DNA of 64,000 bases from Arcuatula senhousia. Its lineage: Eukaryota; Mollusca; Bivalvia; Mytilida; Mytilidae. The stretch covers positions 61,749,702 to 61,813,701 of the forward strand of contig OZ020307.1 in assembly GCA_963971305.1 (NCBI GenBank), given 5' to 3'. How positions within the stretch are numbered: the first letter of the stretch is position 1; each line of letters starts with the position of its first letter. The position numbers and the translations under genes were made by a program. Below are positions 19,814 to 31,486 of this stretch, one piece after another. Below the pieces are notes generated by a model. That model had not been told where the DNA came from and did not search any database. It saw only the letters and a list, made by a program, of their open reading frames with translations.

Positions 19814-20304
19814 TATATCTAAAAATGAACGAACAATCAGAGCAAAACGGTAACAAAAAAATACCGAATTAAACAACCAATAGAAATTGTTTAAGCAAGG
19901 TATTATTAAGACAAATATATATTTTTTTTAAATTAAGAAACCTTTTAATCAAAATTCTACAATCATTTTTAAGTGTTGTTTTGGCTACTCACAAGATCTC
20001 CTAATTTCTAGGTATTAGCTCTCAAAGAGCCACGAAAAAGACATATGAATAAGCATCGTAAATAAGCACCGATATTTGTTATAAATGCTCGACATTATGG
20101 TTATATTCAGTAGCAGTGGCGAGAAAAGAAAAAGATATATAGTTCATTATAAAATATATATATCAAATCTCCTTCATTTGAAATATATACAGTGGATACA
20201 AAGATAGAAAGAAAATGTATTTAGATAATTTCAATATTCAATCTCCTAAAAATTTTACAGTGGGTTGCATTGGGAAATGAATAGGAAATAGATATCAAAA
20301 TCAC
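19814..20304. other. no feature seen
   Basis: AT-rich. No frame, repeat or hairpin supported. Confidence 0.3.
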
Positions 20305-20477
20305 TTATAGTATAATCGCTAATGCTATAGGGTCGTTCCGAAGGAGCGATTTCACATCTTTTTCAACCAGTGGACGTCCTTATAAACGTCATGCATTACA
20401 CATCCCGGGCGTCCGCTGGTTAAAAAAGATGTGAAATCGCACCTTCGGAACGACCATATAGCATTAGCGATTATACT
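20305..20477. repeat. inverted repeat at the left end of a PLE-1 copy
   Basis: TAGTATAATCGCTAATGC to CCAGTGGACG (20305-20373) is complementary to 20409-20477, with a 35-nt loop. The right arm is also the beginning of the direct pseudo-LTR, so part of the pLTR is present upstream in inverted orientation. Confidence 0.85.
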
Positions 20478-20628
20478 ATACTCAAAAATAGTAGATTCCG
20501 GCGTGTGTAATGCATGGCGTTTATAAGGACGTTATAGGGGAGTCATCGTAGCGTCACGCTATAAGCGGCATGCATTATATGCTAGGCGGGGTTGCCGTAC
20601 GGATTCCTAGAGACTACAATTTATAAAA
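20406..20628 (+). repeat. PLE-1 copy D, left pseudo-LTR
   Basis: Direct repeat of 21342-21577. Shared words include CGGGCG(T/C)CCGCTGGTT, AAATAGTAGATTCC, TAAGCGGCATGCATTATATG and GCTAGGCGGGGTTGCCGTAC. It lacks a 13-bp stretch that the right copy has, AACTCCTTTTTAG. Confidence 0.85.
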
Positions 20629-20638
20629 ACTCTGTTGT

Positions 20639-21055
20639 ATCATATATCCACAGGAGCTTGAGATAAAGGACACAACGGATTCTAGGAAGTCTGCTTCATA
20701 TTTAGATCTACATCTCGAAATTGACTCTCAAGGAAGACTTTCAACAAGGCTCTATGACAAACGTGATGACTTCAACTTTCCAATCGTCAACTTCCCCTTC
20801 TTGTGTAGCAATATTCCGTCAGCTCCAGCTTATGGAGTTTACGTATCTCAATTGATTCGTTACTCCAGAGCGTGCGGGACTTACATCGATTTCCTTAGCA
20901 GAGCGACACGTCTGACGCAAAAATTGCTCACACAGGGTTATGTTGCTCCTCGGTTGCTGTCTTCACTCAAGAAATTTTACGGAAGACATCATGCACTTAT
21001 AGACAAATATGGGATTTCGATCTCTCAGATGAGTGCAGATGTTGGTTTGTCATAG
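20639..21055 (+). pseudogene. Penelope-like reverse transcriptase, C-terminal 138 codons
   Basis: Starts at the YPQELEIKDTTDSRKSASYL segment that follows motif C and runs intact through YDKRDDFNFPIVNFPF, NIPSAPAYGVYVSQLIRY and YGRHH to the stop. It therefore lacks all catalytic motifs. After the stop the same frame stays open for roughly 80 codons, a feature also seen as an open frame in copy C. Confidence 0.8.
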
Positions 21056-21341
21056 GGTGTTGTTTTGTCTTCCTTTACTGGATTTGACACGCTGAATGGA
21101 CTATTGGCAACGCGACGGATGTGCTATAGCAAGCAGGAACTGCTTACTCTTCCGGAGCACCTGAGTTCACTCTTGTTTCGACTGGAGTTCGCGTTGTTGA
21201 TTGATATTCAGTTGTTTTGTGTTTCCATATTTTACGTGTTGTCTGTTTTTGTCCCGTTCTTGTTTGTGTTTACTAGTTTAGTCTCTGCCCTTTCGGACTT
21301 TTGACATTCGGATACCCCATTGGTACCTCTGCTTCTTTGTA

Positions 21342-21577
21342 CGGGCGCCCGCTGGTTGAAAAAGATGTGAAATCGCTCCTTCGGAACGATCCTATAGCAT
21401 TAGCGATTATACTATACTCAAAAATAGTAGATTCCAGGGTGTGTAATGCATGACGTTTATAAGGACGTTATAGGAACTCCTTTTTAGGGAGTCATCGTAG
21501 CGTCACGCCATAAGCGGCATGCATTATATGCTAGGCGGGGTTGCCGTACGGAGTCCTAGAGACTTCAATTTATAAAA
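21342..21577 (+). repeat. PLE-1 copy D, right pseudo-LTR
   Basis: Direct repeat of 20406-20628. It contains a small hairpin GGAACTCC, TTTTTA, GGGAGTC that the left copy has lost. Confidence 0.85.
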
Positions 21578-22877
21578 AAAAATCACTATATGTATATCCA
21601 AGTCTTTTTGAAGTCTATACTGTATGTTACTGTGAGTATAACATCAAACCGAATAAGATACATGTATTGACTAAGACTTATCAGTGCGAATTCGCTTAAA
21701 CTGATACGATGTCTGATAAGTACTTTCAGAGTGGGTGTTTTGAGAGATTTGAATCCCCTTTTATTTCTATTTGTACTTATCACGTAGTTTTTTCTAAAAT
21801 TGACCGGAACCATGCATGTTCTGAGAATTACTTGTACAAAAATTTAAATTTAAATTCATCTTTAAAATGAACTAATTAACCACAGCATGAAAGATTCCTA
21901 TGGTCACCGCCACGTTTGAATTTTGAAAAATTTCATACTTCTACAAGATGAAAAGCACTGCGTTCTTTATCTTTAAGGGGTATTATTTGTAAAATTGAAT
22001 TACATTTTTTTTATCCTTTACCAAGCTTTTTTGTAAATATGGACAAATTTACAATGAAAGAACAAGGAATATGAAGTTAGATTATTTATATCTGGTGTTA
22101 GAATGATTTCAATCTAGATATATGGAAGAAGGCAAAGTAGAGCCCAAAACCAATCGGGAATAACTTGTATCAAAAGTCCGAAAAAGAAAAAAAAATGATT
22201 ATATTTTACTTAACGTTGTTCCCACGCAATAAACTGTATGGTCTCCAAAAATAACCCAAACTTCTTATTCACGATTCTGATTTTTTTTATATATATTTGA
22301 CTTATTTATTTTAAAGCTATAGTCACGACGCATACTATTAAATTATGTTTAGACTATATTTGAAGAAATCCCCCTTTTATATAATACGATTTAAAAGATA
22401 TATTTGTGTGTATTAGTTTATAAAACTGTGTTCAGTCCAGACCAATGATTGCTTTCTTGTTTTCTGAAAGCTAGAACAACCTCCTTTTTTCCTGATTCAT
22501 AACACAAGGTTAAAAATGCTAATTTCTTATGTTACCTTCATTTAGTGGTCAATGTTATAGAATTATTTTTATGTAGTCTTTGAGTTTTTTATAGTGCATA
22601 ATAGTATAAGCCGTTTACCTAACTTTCAAATTGCAAGGGCAAAAATCTACTGCAAAGTCCTCAGCGATTCGCGAAAAACTAAAATGTTCGCTTTACGGTA
22701 ACTTTTGCTACCATACAGAAAATCAGTACCTTGTTGCTGTAAAACAAAATCTATTTCATTCCTTATTGATGGATTTCAATATTTTATGAGAGAGAAAAAT
22801 CTACTCATCTTGTGGAAACAAAGTATTCTTAGTATGGAAATATTTTTTTCATTGGGGATCAATCTCTAATTTTGTTA
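21578..22877. other. no feature seen
   Basis: 1.3 kb of AT-rich DNA. I found no supported frame, repeat or inverted repeat. Confidence 0.3.
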
Positions 22878-23295
22878 ACGTTGTAACAAAATATATTTGT
22901 GGAAATAATATACTTTCTTCAACCATACTCAGTTATATATATATATTGTTCTAGATCTTTTACGAAGGCCTGATGTGTCCACCGTATCATGTACACTATT
23001 AGTACAATTGTCAGCTCGGTATGGTCAGGTCCTTATTTGTCATCTCGTCTGTGACTGACATGTTCTGAAAATGAATGAAAATGTATCGTGCATACTTTGA
23101 CAAGACGTGAGATAAGTAAGACACGAGTAAGATAAATAGTTTGTCTGGACATGACCAACTATTGTCATTTTGAAATTGTTCATATATTATAAGTCATGTT
23201 ATTATATTTGCTGCTTCTTAATATTTTTTCTAAGAATTAAATGCACTTTAATATTTAGTCTCATTGGGGCCCCGGGTAGTAAGTGAAAGACTAGT
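22878..23295. repeat. diverged duplicate block, copy 2 (MITE-free)
   Basis: Second copy of 15309-15885, see there. At the position of the MITE it reads TTTTTTCTAAGAATTAAATG without interruption. Confidence 0.65.
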
Positions 23296-24180
23296 TTTAT
23301 ATAGAACATAGTGATTTCTGATAAAGAAAAGAATATCACATACTGAATTTTATGGCAATGTTTTTTTTATAAAGATCACAAGTTTAAAAACAATCATTTG
23401 GAAATGAAAAACTGGCTTCAAAATCTAATTCGCAAAGGATATGAACTGATATATTTGGTTAAACCTTTGACCTAAGTAGCATTTTTTGGTAGAAATTTTA
23501 TTTTTATACTTCCATAAGCTTTTTAACTAATTGTTTGTTTTAAGAATTATTTCGGTCTTGTGTGATGACACTCCACCATATCATTAATTGTTTGAAGTCT
23601 CGTGTCGGATTTTAAATACAAATGACAACAAAGTTCCAGACAATAAATTTTGCTACGAAATTGAAACGTTTGATTATTTTTCATCAGTCGATTGGGGATT
23701 CTCATCTAGCTCTCAATATAAGCGAGTGTTCTATTTGTCGTCCGTTCGTTTGTTTTTGTTGCCCTTTGTCTGAGGTTTTCTCTAGTGGAATTGAACTTTG
23801 GTCGATTTGATTTTTATTGTGTGTTTAATTTTGGTGTATTGTGTAGGAATATTTATAGGGGGAATGTTGGGCCCCAAAATACTAGTTTAACCTCGTCACA
23901 TTTTAAAAGTGCCTGTCAAAAGCCAGGAATCTTTGACAAAGCTTTTTTGTTTGTACTTGACTTTTTGATGTTTTGTTCCTTGTTTAAGAAGGGGGTCTAT
24001 CTGGGACTATTGATTTGAATTGAATGCATTTTATTTAGACCATGAGCCAACTGCAGAACGGCGAGCAGCGCATACTAGCTTCGTTGAAGGCTGCTAGCTT
24101 TGTCTATTGTGTTTGTCTGAATGACTGCTTGTTATTTGAGCTGTGTTGCGTAAAGTAATTCCACATCTCATTATTTTCTA
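23296..24180 (+). mobile_element. PLE-2 copy, RT C-terminus and 3' region
   Basis: AATATCACATACTGAATTTT and AACAATCATTTGGAAATG correspond to the end of the PLE-2 RT seen at 25688 (minus) and 39990. The family's conserved 3' region follows: TAGTGGAATTGAACTTTG, GTGCCTGTC, CCAGGAATCTTTGACAAAGC, GAAGGCTGCT and TTCCACATCTCATTATTTTC. It lacks all catalytic motifs. Confidence 0.75.
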
Positions 24181-24514
24181 AGTTTATCTTAAGTCTATAT
24201 GCAAAAAGTAAGAAAAAATGCTTTACTTGCTACAAATCAACAATTAAGATTATCTTTCAGATGAACAAAGCCCTTGGAAACTGCGATCATCTTCAACCTA
24301 CAAATTACTTTTTATCAGCGAAAACTTCATAAAATATGAGATGTATAAAAAGTAAACTTTATACTGAAATGATCGTGCTAATAATTATGGATTCATGCTT
24401 GATGTCGCTATAATTTAAAGATTTGCCGTTCATTTGGCTTTAAATCCATACGCGACATTCAATATTTTTTTTTATTACTAATACTTTATAAATATATGGC
24501 CAAACTTAAAAAAA

Positions 24515-24840
24515 AGACAAAAACAAACACCATCTTATTGATATTTCTAACAATACTTACAGATACTTAGACGACATCCTTGCTCTTTATAACTCCAATT
24601 TCTCAAACTTTATAAATGATATCTATCCTAAAGAATTAAACCTTGATAAATCTAACTCAACTGGCAATATGTGTCCTTCTTTAGATTTAAAAGCATTGTC
24701 AACAAACAATTGCACACTAAAGTATATGATAAGCGTGATGACTTTTCTCACCCAATTGTAAACTTTCCTCCTCTTTCAGAGTGTATATTTCACAGTTAGT
24801 CAGATATGCTTGAATTTGAAGTGGCGTTTCTGATTATAAT
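24515..24840 (+). pseudogene. PLE-2 reverse transcriptase fragment
   Basis: Reads NNTYRYLDDILAL (motif C, YLDD), then NFINDIYPKELNLDKSNSTG, then frameshifts near 24690 although YDKRDDF-type text is still visible at 24720-24750 in another frame. It lies tail to tail with the minus-strand PLE-2 copy that follows. Confidence 0.75.
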
Positions 24841-24847
24841 GACAAAA

Positions 24848-26610
24848 TAGACGATAAAGAGATGTGGAATAAGTGTACGCGACACAACCAACATTAAAGA
24901 AACGGAAATTTAAAAAATCACAATGGAAAAAAGCCAGCAGTCTTCAAAATGACCAGATGTCACTGCTCGCTGTCTTGCATTGGCCCAAGACTTAAAATAC
25001 AATACATAAGATTCAAATAAATCCCTAGAATATCAAAGAAAGACCCATTTCTGGACATATAGTAGACAAGGACAAACAAAAGCTTTGACAAGGATTCCTG
25101 GCTTAGGACAGGCACATATAAAGTGTGGCGGTGTTAAATTAGTTTTTTGGACCCAACCTTCCTCCTATTGTTTATCTTGTACAAAGCACAAAAAATAACA
25201 CAATTTAAAAATCAAATCGATAAAAGTTCAATACACCAAGAGAGAACCTGAGACAAGAGTACTATACGAGAACAACGAAACGTAAAGGAACTCCCTTGAG
25301 ATCACTCGCAGTTACTGACAGCTAGCTAAGAAACATTTATCGACTGATGTAAAAAAAAATCGAACATATCGATTCTAAATCCAACATAACACTTCAAACA
25401 ACTTATGATTTAGTATTATATCATCGCACAAAACCGAAATATTTGATCGCTGTAATGCTTCGAAACAATACACTAGTCAAAAAGTAAAAGATAAATGTTT
25501 TAGAGCAACTATCAAATTATCAATATTTCTACCAAAAAACACCAAATTTAAAGATTTACTATAACTTCCAACTTGTATCCTTTCTTTAATATATTTTTAA
25601 GCCAAATTACCGTGTCAAGAGGATTGTTTTTGAATTTACGTGCCTTATAAACTACATTGCCATAAAATTCGGGATGTGATATTCCTTTTACAATAAAACA
25701 ACGACGTGTACAGTTAAATTTTTCAATAAGATACCCATATTTATGAACGATGTAGTAAACGATTTGACTAATTTATGGTATCGATAACCTTGTTTTAGCA
25801 ATTTTTCTGTAATGAAACGGTTTTTGTCAATAAAATCAGAAACACCACTGCAAATTCGAGCATATCTGACTAACTGTGAAATGTACACTCCGTAAGATGG
25901 AGCTAGAGGTACATCACCTTCAAGGAAAGGAAAGTTTACACTTGGGAAAAAGTCATCACGTTTATCATAGACTTTAGTGTGCAATTTTCCATTGAAAATG
26001 CTTAAATCTAAATCCAAAAATGGAGATCTATTGCCGGTCGAGTTAGATTTATTAAGGGTTAATTCTTTAGGATAGATATCATTTATAAATATAGAGAAAT
26101 TGGGGTTGTTAAGGGCAAGTATGTCGCCTAAGTATCTGTAAGTATTGTTGAAAATGTCAATAAGGTAAGTTTGCTTGTGTCTTTTTGTAATTTGGCCATT
26201 CATTGTGATTCATAACAATATAAAAACAGATCTGCTATATGTGGGGCGCAATTGGTTCCCATAGGAATACCAATAACTTGGCGATATATTTGTTTTCCAA
26301 AATGTATGTAAATATTATCTAAAAGAAAGTTAAGTGCAGTAATTATTTCTACGTCAGTCCAATTAACATAGCCTTTATGTGTTTCGTTACTGAAAAACGA
26401 TTTACCTAATACTTTTGAAACTTTAGAACAAATGTAATCCCTTTAAGATTTATCAAAGCACCATTTAACTAAATATTCAAATTTCTTTTTAATTAGATTA
26501 TGAGGCAGATTTGTATACAAAGTAGAAAAATCGTAGCTTTCAACTGTGTGGAAAGAATTTTCAAATGCTCGAAGTTTGTCAAAAAAAAACCGCTTCATAA
26601 CAGAACAATG
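24848..26610 (-). mobile_element. PLE-2 copy, minus strand
   Basis: Reverse-transcriptase remnant (25688-26610) followed, in minus orientation, by the family's 3' region down to GAGATGTGGAATAAGTGTAC at about 24858. Forms a long inverted arrangement with the plus-strand PLE-2 pieces at 23296-24840. Confidence 0.8.
25688..26605 (-). pseudogene. PLE-2 reverse transcriptase, interrupted
   Basis: Reading leftwards: FDKLRAFENSF, SYDFSTLYTNLPH (motif A), a TAA just after KWCFDKS, WTDVEIITALNFLLDNIYIHF, QVIGIPMGTNCAPHIADLFL (motif B), a frame break, NTYRYLGDILALNN (motif C, with YLGD in place of YLDD), YDKRDDF and APSYGVYISQLVRYARIC. The last 171 codons, 25688-26203, are open. Stops, frameshifts and the altered motif C mean it is inactive. 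The family differs from PLE-1 in motif A context and in its 3' region. Confidence 0.8.
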
Positions 26611-28261
26611 TTAAGAAGTAGGGGATGTAGGGAAAAAACACACTAATTTTAGAGTTTGTTTAGGCAAATAGTTTTACACAAGAAATTTATTTGTAGTGGG
26701 CTAGCCAATTGTTATAAAGTTGATATATGATGATTATATCCAGTAACAGTCCGAAAACTGGTGGTATTTAAACAATAGAATGAGAGCTCTTCATCGGAAA
26801 AGATAGGAAAGTCCATTCGAATGTTTATCCTGGTTGTCAAGTGAATTAAAAGTTCTTTTTAGCAAACAAGTTCATTCCATTTTAAGTTATGTTGTTTAAA
26901 TAAACTATTCTGAATTAAAAAGAGTTTATAAAAGTAACAAACTACATTTATAATGCATGTAATTATGTGGATATTTATAAAATGCATACGGTGGAACTGA
27001 AATGGATTGCACAGCCTTAACGTTTATATAAAAAATAGAAAAATACACTATTTTTTTAAATGTATATCTTTCCATCTTCCAATTTTCAGACATGTACTGC
27101 AAGAGGTTAAGCCAAAATAAAATTATGAAAAAGTCCCCTTTTCTAGTCCGTCTTGACAACCTTCTTCTTAAAAGTACACGATTTACCTGTTGAATTTGAT
27201 TACGTCATAGAACATGTTTACCTTTTTGACTGGTGTCCGTAAATTGGGATCAACAACATGTGAATTTGCATTGTATTGGATTAAATGTCCAATTCAATCT
27301 TCAGTCATCTGTTTTAAAAATAGGAATGCCCCCCCTTCTATCATTTTTATTATTAATGAAAGATAGAACTTGGTTGTGTCCCTTGAAAGTTTTTCATAGT
27401 TACACATTGAATTCAAATAGATCGTTAAGTGATAACAGTAAAATATAATTTCCAAACTAATATCTGCCGTAAGAAAAGGTAATAACCTAACATTCCCATA
27501 AATTTCGAGAATGTACTGCAGGTATTACGCCTTGTGTGATTTTTTTAAGGTTGAGTTGACATTTTAATTTTTTCCAACGTCCAGCAAGTTTCACTCGATT
27601 TGTTAAAGTATGCACTTTTGTTGACCTTATAAACAACTGTTTACGCAACAGAAAAGATTCTTTAATAACATGACATGTCCAACGTATATGATAGTAGTCA
27701 GGTCCATGCGCAATAAATGAAAGTTGAAGATTGTTTACATGCCGTCACCATCGTTGTCATCGTTAAAAATTTAAAAACACATTAGATTTTTTTCCGCAGG
27801 GGAGATAATTGAATACCACTAGATATAAGGCTGGTAAAGGAAGCTATTTACTGCATTTTGGATTTGTGGCCCTTACCAATTCAGTAAAATAAGTAATAAG
27901 AGGTCCAAGGACTAAAACGTCTTTTAATATATAAATAAGATTTTTTTTATGAAATGTTGATGTAAATATTAAATAATTATAGTAGGCATATTAAAGTTCA
28001 CCACAGAATGCACGTGTTAAAAATCTCTGTAAGTACCCCATGGGCTGCATGTGACCAAAGCAATAAACTATCCATATTGGGCCTGCAACATACAGGGTTC
28101 AATTTGTTGTGTCGACGAATCATGCTGCCCTCGGCGTAGCTTTAAAAAAATATAATTACGTCTTACACCAATATTATCTTTAAAATTATATTTGACCTTC
28201 TTAACAGATGTTGTTATATAGAAATTTTTCAATGTGTAATAGAATTAAAACAATAGTTATA
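26611..28261. other. no feature seen
   Basis: 1.65 kb of AT-rich DNA. Short frames on either strand carry no recognisable motif. Confidence 0.3.
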
Positions 28262-28440
28262 TTAAGGCACTAACCACTATCATCCAACATTCAATACCCA
28301 CTCGCTTTTTTATTTTCAGCGTAAGTATTTTGCTAAAAATTACAGCACGATGGGGCCGGTTTCTGGTCCAGGAGTAGAACTCACGACCCTTTAGTCACCA
28401 GTTCAACGCCTTTTACATCTGCGCCTGATCACACCATCAC
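28262..28440 (-). repeat. tRNA-derived SINE, copy 2
   Basis: On the minus strand it reads AGGCGTTGAACTGG, AAGGGTCGTGAGTTCTACTC and then a body containing GAATGTTGGATGATAG and GGTTAGTGCC. The copy at 268-592 has GGCATTGGACTGG, GAAGGGTCGTGAGTTCCAAT, GAAATGTTGAATGATAG and TGTTAGGACC in the same order. The tail half is missing. Confidence 0.65.
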
Positions 28441-28932
28441 AATTCTACATAAAATCAGTGAAATTTTAAAATAGGAGGCGCTTTGAACATAATGGATTGA
28501 TACAATGAATTCTTTACGAAAAAACGACGTAAATGCTTTAAGGAGAAAAATAGGTGAGGCGTGACGAAACCATCAATATTTGCTTGCGATCATTCAGTAT
28601 TAATGAGAAATACTGTGTTATAGAAGTCCAATGTGACGAAAATTTTAAAATCTGTAATGATACTTAAAAATAGTTAAACTTCAATTTCAACGCCGAAAAC
28701 GTTTAAACCTTTTGCGATACTTGACCGATTAAGTTCATAATATTTGCTTATTTCGCTACGGTGGGTTCAGAACATAAACTGATAACGTAGGGGCACTATT
28801 TGGCTACAGAGTGACCCAAACGTCTCCATTCTTTGGAGGCTTTCTTCGAATTCAGCAAATTATTTTCTTCCATAAGAAGGCTCTGTCCTCCAAAAAAAAA
28901 ACGACCAGTGTTGAATTAGAAATAAGAGATTT
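28441..28932. other. no feature seen
   Basis: Nothing supported. Confidence 0.3.
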
Positions 28933-29345
28933 TTTCTGTATATTTATGTATAGATTATTTTGATAATGTCTGTTTTTATACTCTTATTTAAATGTATTGA
29001 CTTTATAACTGTTCACGCTATCATCAAATTGTAATAAGTCGGCAATTTGATCAAGGGTCTATATCTGTTTCCGTTTGGTACAAATGTACAAATCGTACTC
29101 TAGAAATTCTTATCTAATTAAAAAAGATCTGTATTAATACTTCTGGTACATGTAAAAATTACAAACTGTTAGAGTGATACTAGAAATTCCAAAATACAAA
29201 TAGTAAAAACACTAAACTTATCTTAATCGTAAGACCTTGAAAAAAATATTGATGAACTAATGTTTTATGTTAATGGCAGTTTTATATACTCTTATTTAAC
29301 TACAACGACTTTATAACTTTACACGTTATCATCAAATTGCAATTC
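28933..29345. repeat. diverged direct duplication
   Basis: TTTATACTCTTATTTAA...GACTTTATAACT...CACG(C/T)TATCATCAAATTG occurs at about 28974-29033 and again at 29280-29340, roughly 306 bp apart. Confidence 0.5.
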
Positions 29346-29949
29346 CATTGAAGGTTAAATTATTTCACTAAAACTTCAAAACGTCAAACATATTTGCATA
29401 TATAGAAATAGAAACGTGACCAATTAAGTCAATGGTATATGTATAATTGACCCTTTTATCAATTCAATTCACATACAATACATGTAATATTTTAGTTTAG
29501 TTTAGAAGATAATGAGATGTGAAATTAGTTGATGACGCTACCATTTTTGGGGAATATCAATTATCAAATGTTCAGATAAAAAAGAGATGTGCACATATAC
29601 AGTTTGTCAAAAAGATTGTGTAAAAGTGTTATATCGGTTATAGGTTAAGGAGGATTTGCGGTTAAAATGAATACCTGTATGAACCCTTTGCATGATGTTG
29701 TACCAAAACGATACAAGCATATTCGAATTTTCAACTCCTGTTGTTGAGCATTCATTTTCTTTCATTTCATTCATCTCTGTCGATTGTTTAAAGCGTACAT
29801 AGCCTTTCAGTGTTTGTGTAAGTAGTTGTGAGTCGATATTCACCGGTAACAAACAATGATAATCTATTTAACAGCGCCGAAAAATGAAATTTATACAGCT
29901 TTACGTTCTTGGTTAAAAAAAAGAATTAAAGAAAACATATATTGTTACC
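29346..29949. other. no feature seen
   Basis: Nothing supported. Confidence 0.3.
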
Positions 29950-30175
29950 ATATGTAAATAAGGGTAATAACAAATTTGGAGAACCAATTTAAAATGTAGG
30001 AGAGAAAAGACAAACAAGGCAGACATAAAGGGGAATTGAGGAGCACAATGGTCATGACTTATACAAGCATTTAACTAGAAACAGTGGGTTAAACTGGAAT
30101 TTAGGGCAACAAACTTTCCTCGATCATTGCGATCCTTGGTTCCGGTAGTTACACAAATCATAACACGGTTGCTAG
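29950..30175 (-). repeat. PLE-3 3' region copy, degenerate
   Basis: The words GGTAATAACAAA, GGAGAATTGAGG-like, CAATGGTCATGACTTA and AGTGGGTTAAAC follow the order of the PLE-3 tail at 62262-62455 (minus), and CTTGGTTCCGGTAGTTACAC extends the match. Confidence 0.6.
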
Positions 30176-31360
30176 ACAATTTAAGGATAGGGATTACAAA
30201 TTGAACACCAATCAAATGTTAACTCCGCCGAACTATTTTATTTAACATTAGGATTTATTAAGTTAATTTCATCAATAGTCTTCTTTAATAAGACGAATGC
30301 AAGAATTAAAACTTAAGGATTATGCATCAATCTTAAATACCTTCCTTAACTGGCTTTTATAATAACAGTTGTGGATTGATAGGAAGTTAACTTTACATTT
30401 AAATATAAATTTCAAATCTCTGCACGTTATTTTATAAGTCCGCGATGCCATCATTTTCGATGCTTCTAGAAGTTGATGCAGATATAGACGACATCGCACT
30501 CTTGTCGTCGAGAATGGATTTATTTTGATATAATTAATCGTTGCTTAGACATCTTTGACATTTGAAAGTTTTTGAAGATATGAGTCTTTACAAACTAAAC
30601 ATATTTATATTATTAATTTAATGATATCAAGATGGTAAATCTTTATTAAATGTGCAATTACATCAGAATTTTTTTGTAATTTTCACTTTTTTCTCTCGAG
30701 AAGATATCTATTCAAATTGTATTTATGATTATTACTATTTCAAAATTCATGTACATACATGTAACAAAGTTTATTTATAACCAAATCATGCATAAAACCT
30801 TAAGACCATCTGTGAAATTAAATATAGCTTCATAATCAACACACTTATGTAAAAATAATTTACGTGATATTGCAAAATAAGTGATTTAAAAACTTTGCAT
30901 GTCTTTTTCACTTTCAGTACGACCCTTTGCTTGTTGCTGGATGGCAAAATAACAAAAATGGTAACTGAAAGGATACAGACAAGAATATCTTAATGTTCAT
31001 TCCTACTGTCTAGGAGAATTTTACTCTAATTAAATTTGATAATGATAATCATTTCAAACAACATAATCCCAGTTAAGGTGATTATTTATAACTAAAAAAC
31101 ATATATTAACCCTAAAATAGCTTCAAAGACACTAAAATTAAGGATAGCACTTTTATAAGTAATTAATTTGATATTGAAAAAGAAGTCATTTAAATATCTC
31201 TGCATGCCCTCACTTCCGATACGATCCTTTTGCATGTTGTTGAATGACAAAAAAAACAATGATACGGATGTGGACAAGTATACCTACACTATAATGATCA
31301 CGATATTTTTTCGCTCTTGCTACCGATTTTTTTTAATCCGTTTTTTTTTATTGATAAGAG
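30176..31360. other. weak internal duplication, otherwise empty
   Basis: CTTTCAGTACGACCCTTTGC with GTTGCTGGATGGCAAAA near 30910-30950 resembles CTTCCGATACGATCCTTTTG with GTTGTTGAATGACAAAA near 31210-31250, so two about 300-bp units appear to be old tandem copies. Nothing else supported. Confidence 0.4.
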
Positions 31361-31486
31361 GCTACTCACTCAATCTAATTAAAAACCGATCTCGCATCGC
31401 TCCTGGTTTTTGATATGTCGCTCCCACGCGACATATCAAAAACCGGGAGCGATGCGAGATCGGTTTTAATTAGATTGCTACTCACT
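31361..31486. mobile_element. 106-bp foldback element with 10-bp target duplication
   Basis: An almost perfect hairpin from 31371 to 31476: about 50-bp arms starting CAATCTAATTAAAAACCGAT and a loop of about six bases (TCCCAC). The exact 10-bp word GCTACTCACT flanks it on both sides (31361-31370 and 31477-31486). The element is essentially two terminal inverted repeats with nothing between. A 9-11-bp duplication is typical of MULE-type transposition. Confidence 0.85.

Larger units (their letters stand above)
20406..21577 (+). mobile_element. PLE-1 copy D with two direct pseudo-LTRs
   Basis: A 5'-truncated PLE-1 body (20639-21341) between two roughly 225-235-bp direct repeats, with an inverted partial copy further left. 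Flanking pLTRs and a short inverted repeat are the known organisation of Penelope-like elements, arising from tandem head-to-tail copies. The body keeps the last 138 codons of the RT and the conserved 3' region. Confidence 0.8.

Noticed and set aside
21065..21304. A GIY-YIG nuclease domain after the PLE-1 RT.
   Set aside because: The downstream frame has no GIY or YIG motif and no Arg/His/Glu pattern of that family.
20305..21577. Hammerhead ribozyme in the PLE-1 pseudo-LTR.
   Set aside because: CTACGATGAC on the minus strand is near the core but lacks the CTGANGA sequence, and no GAAAC partner is found.
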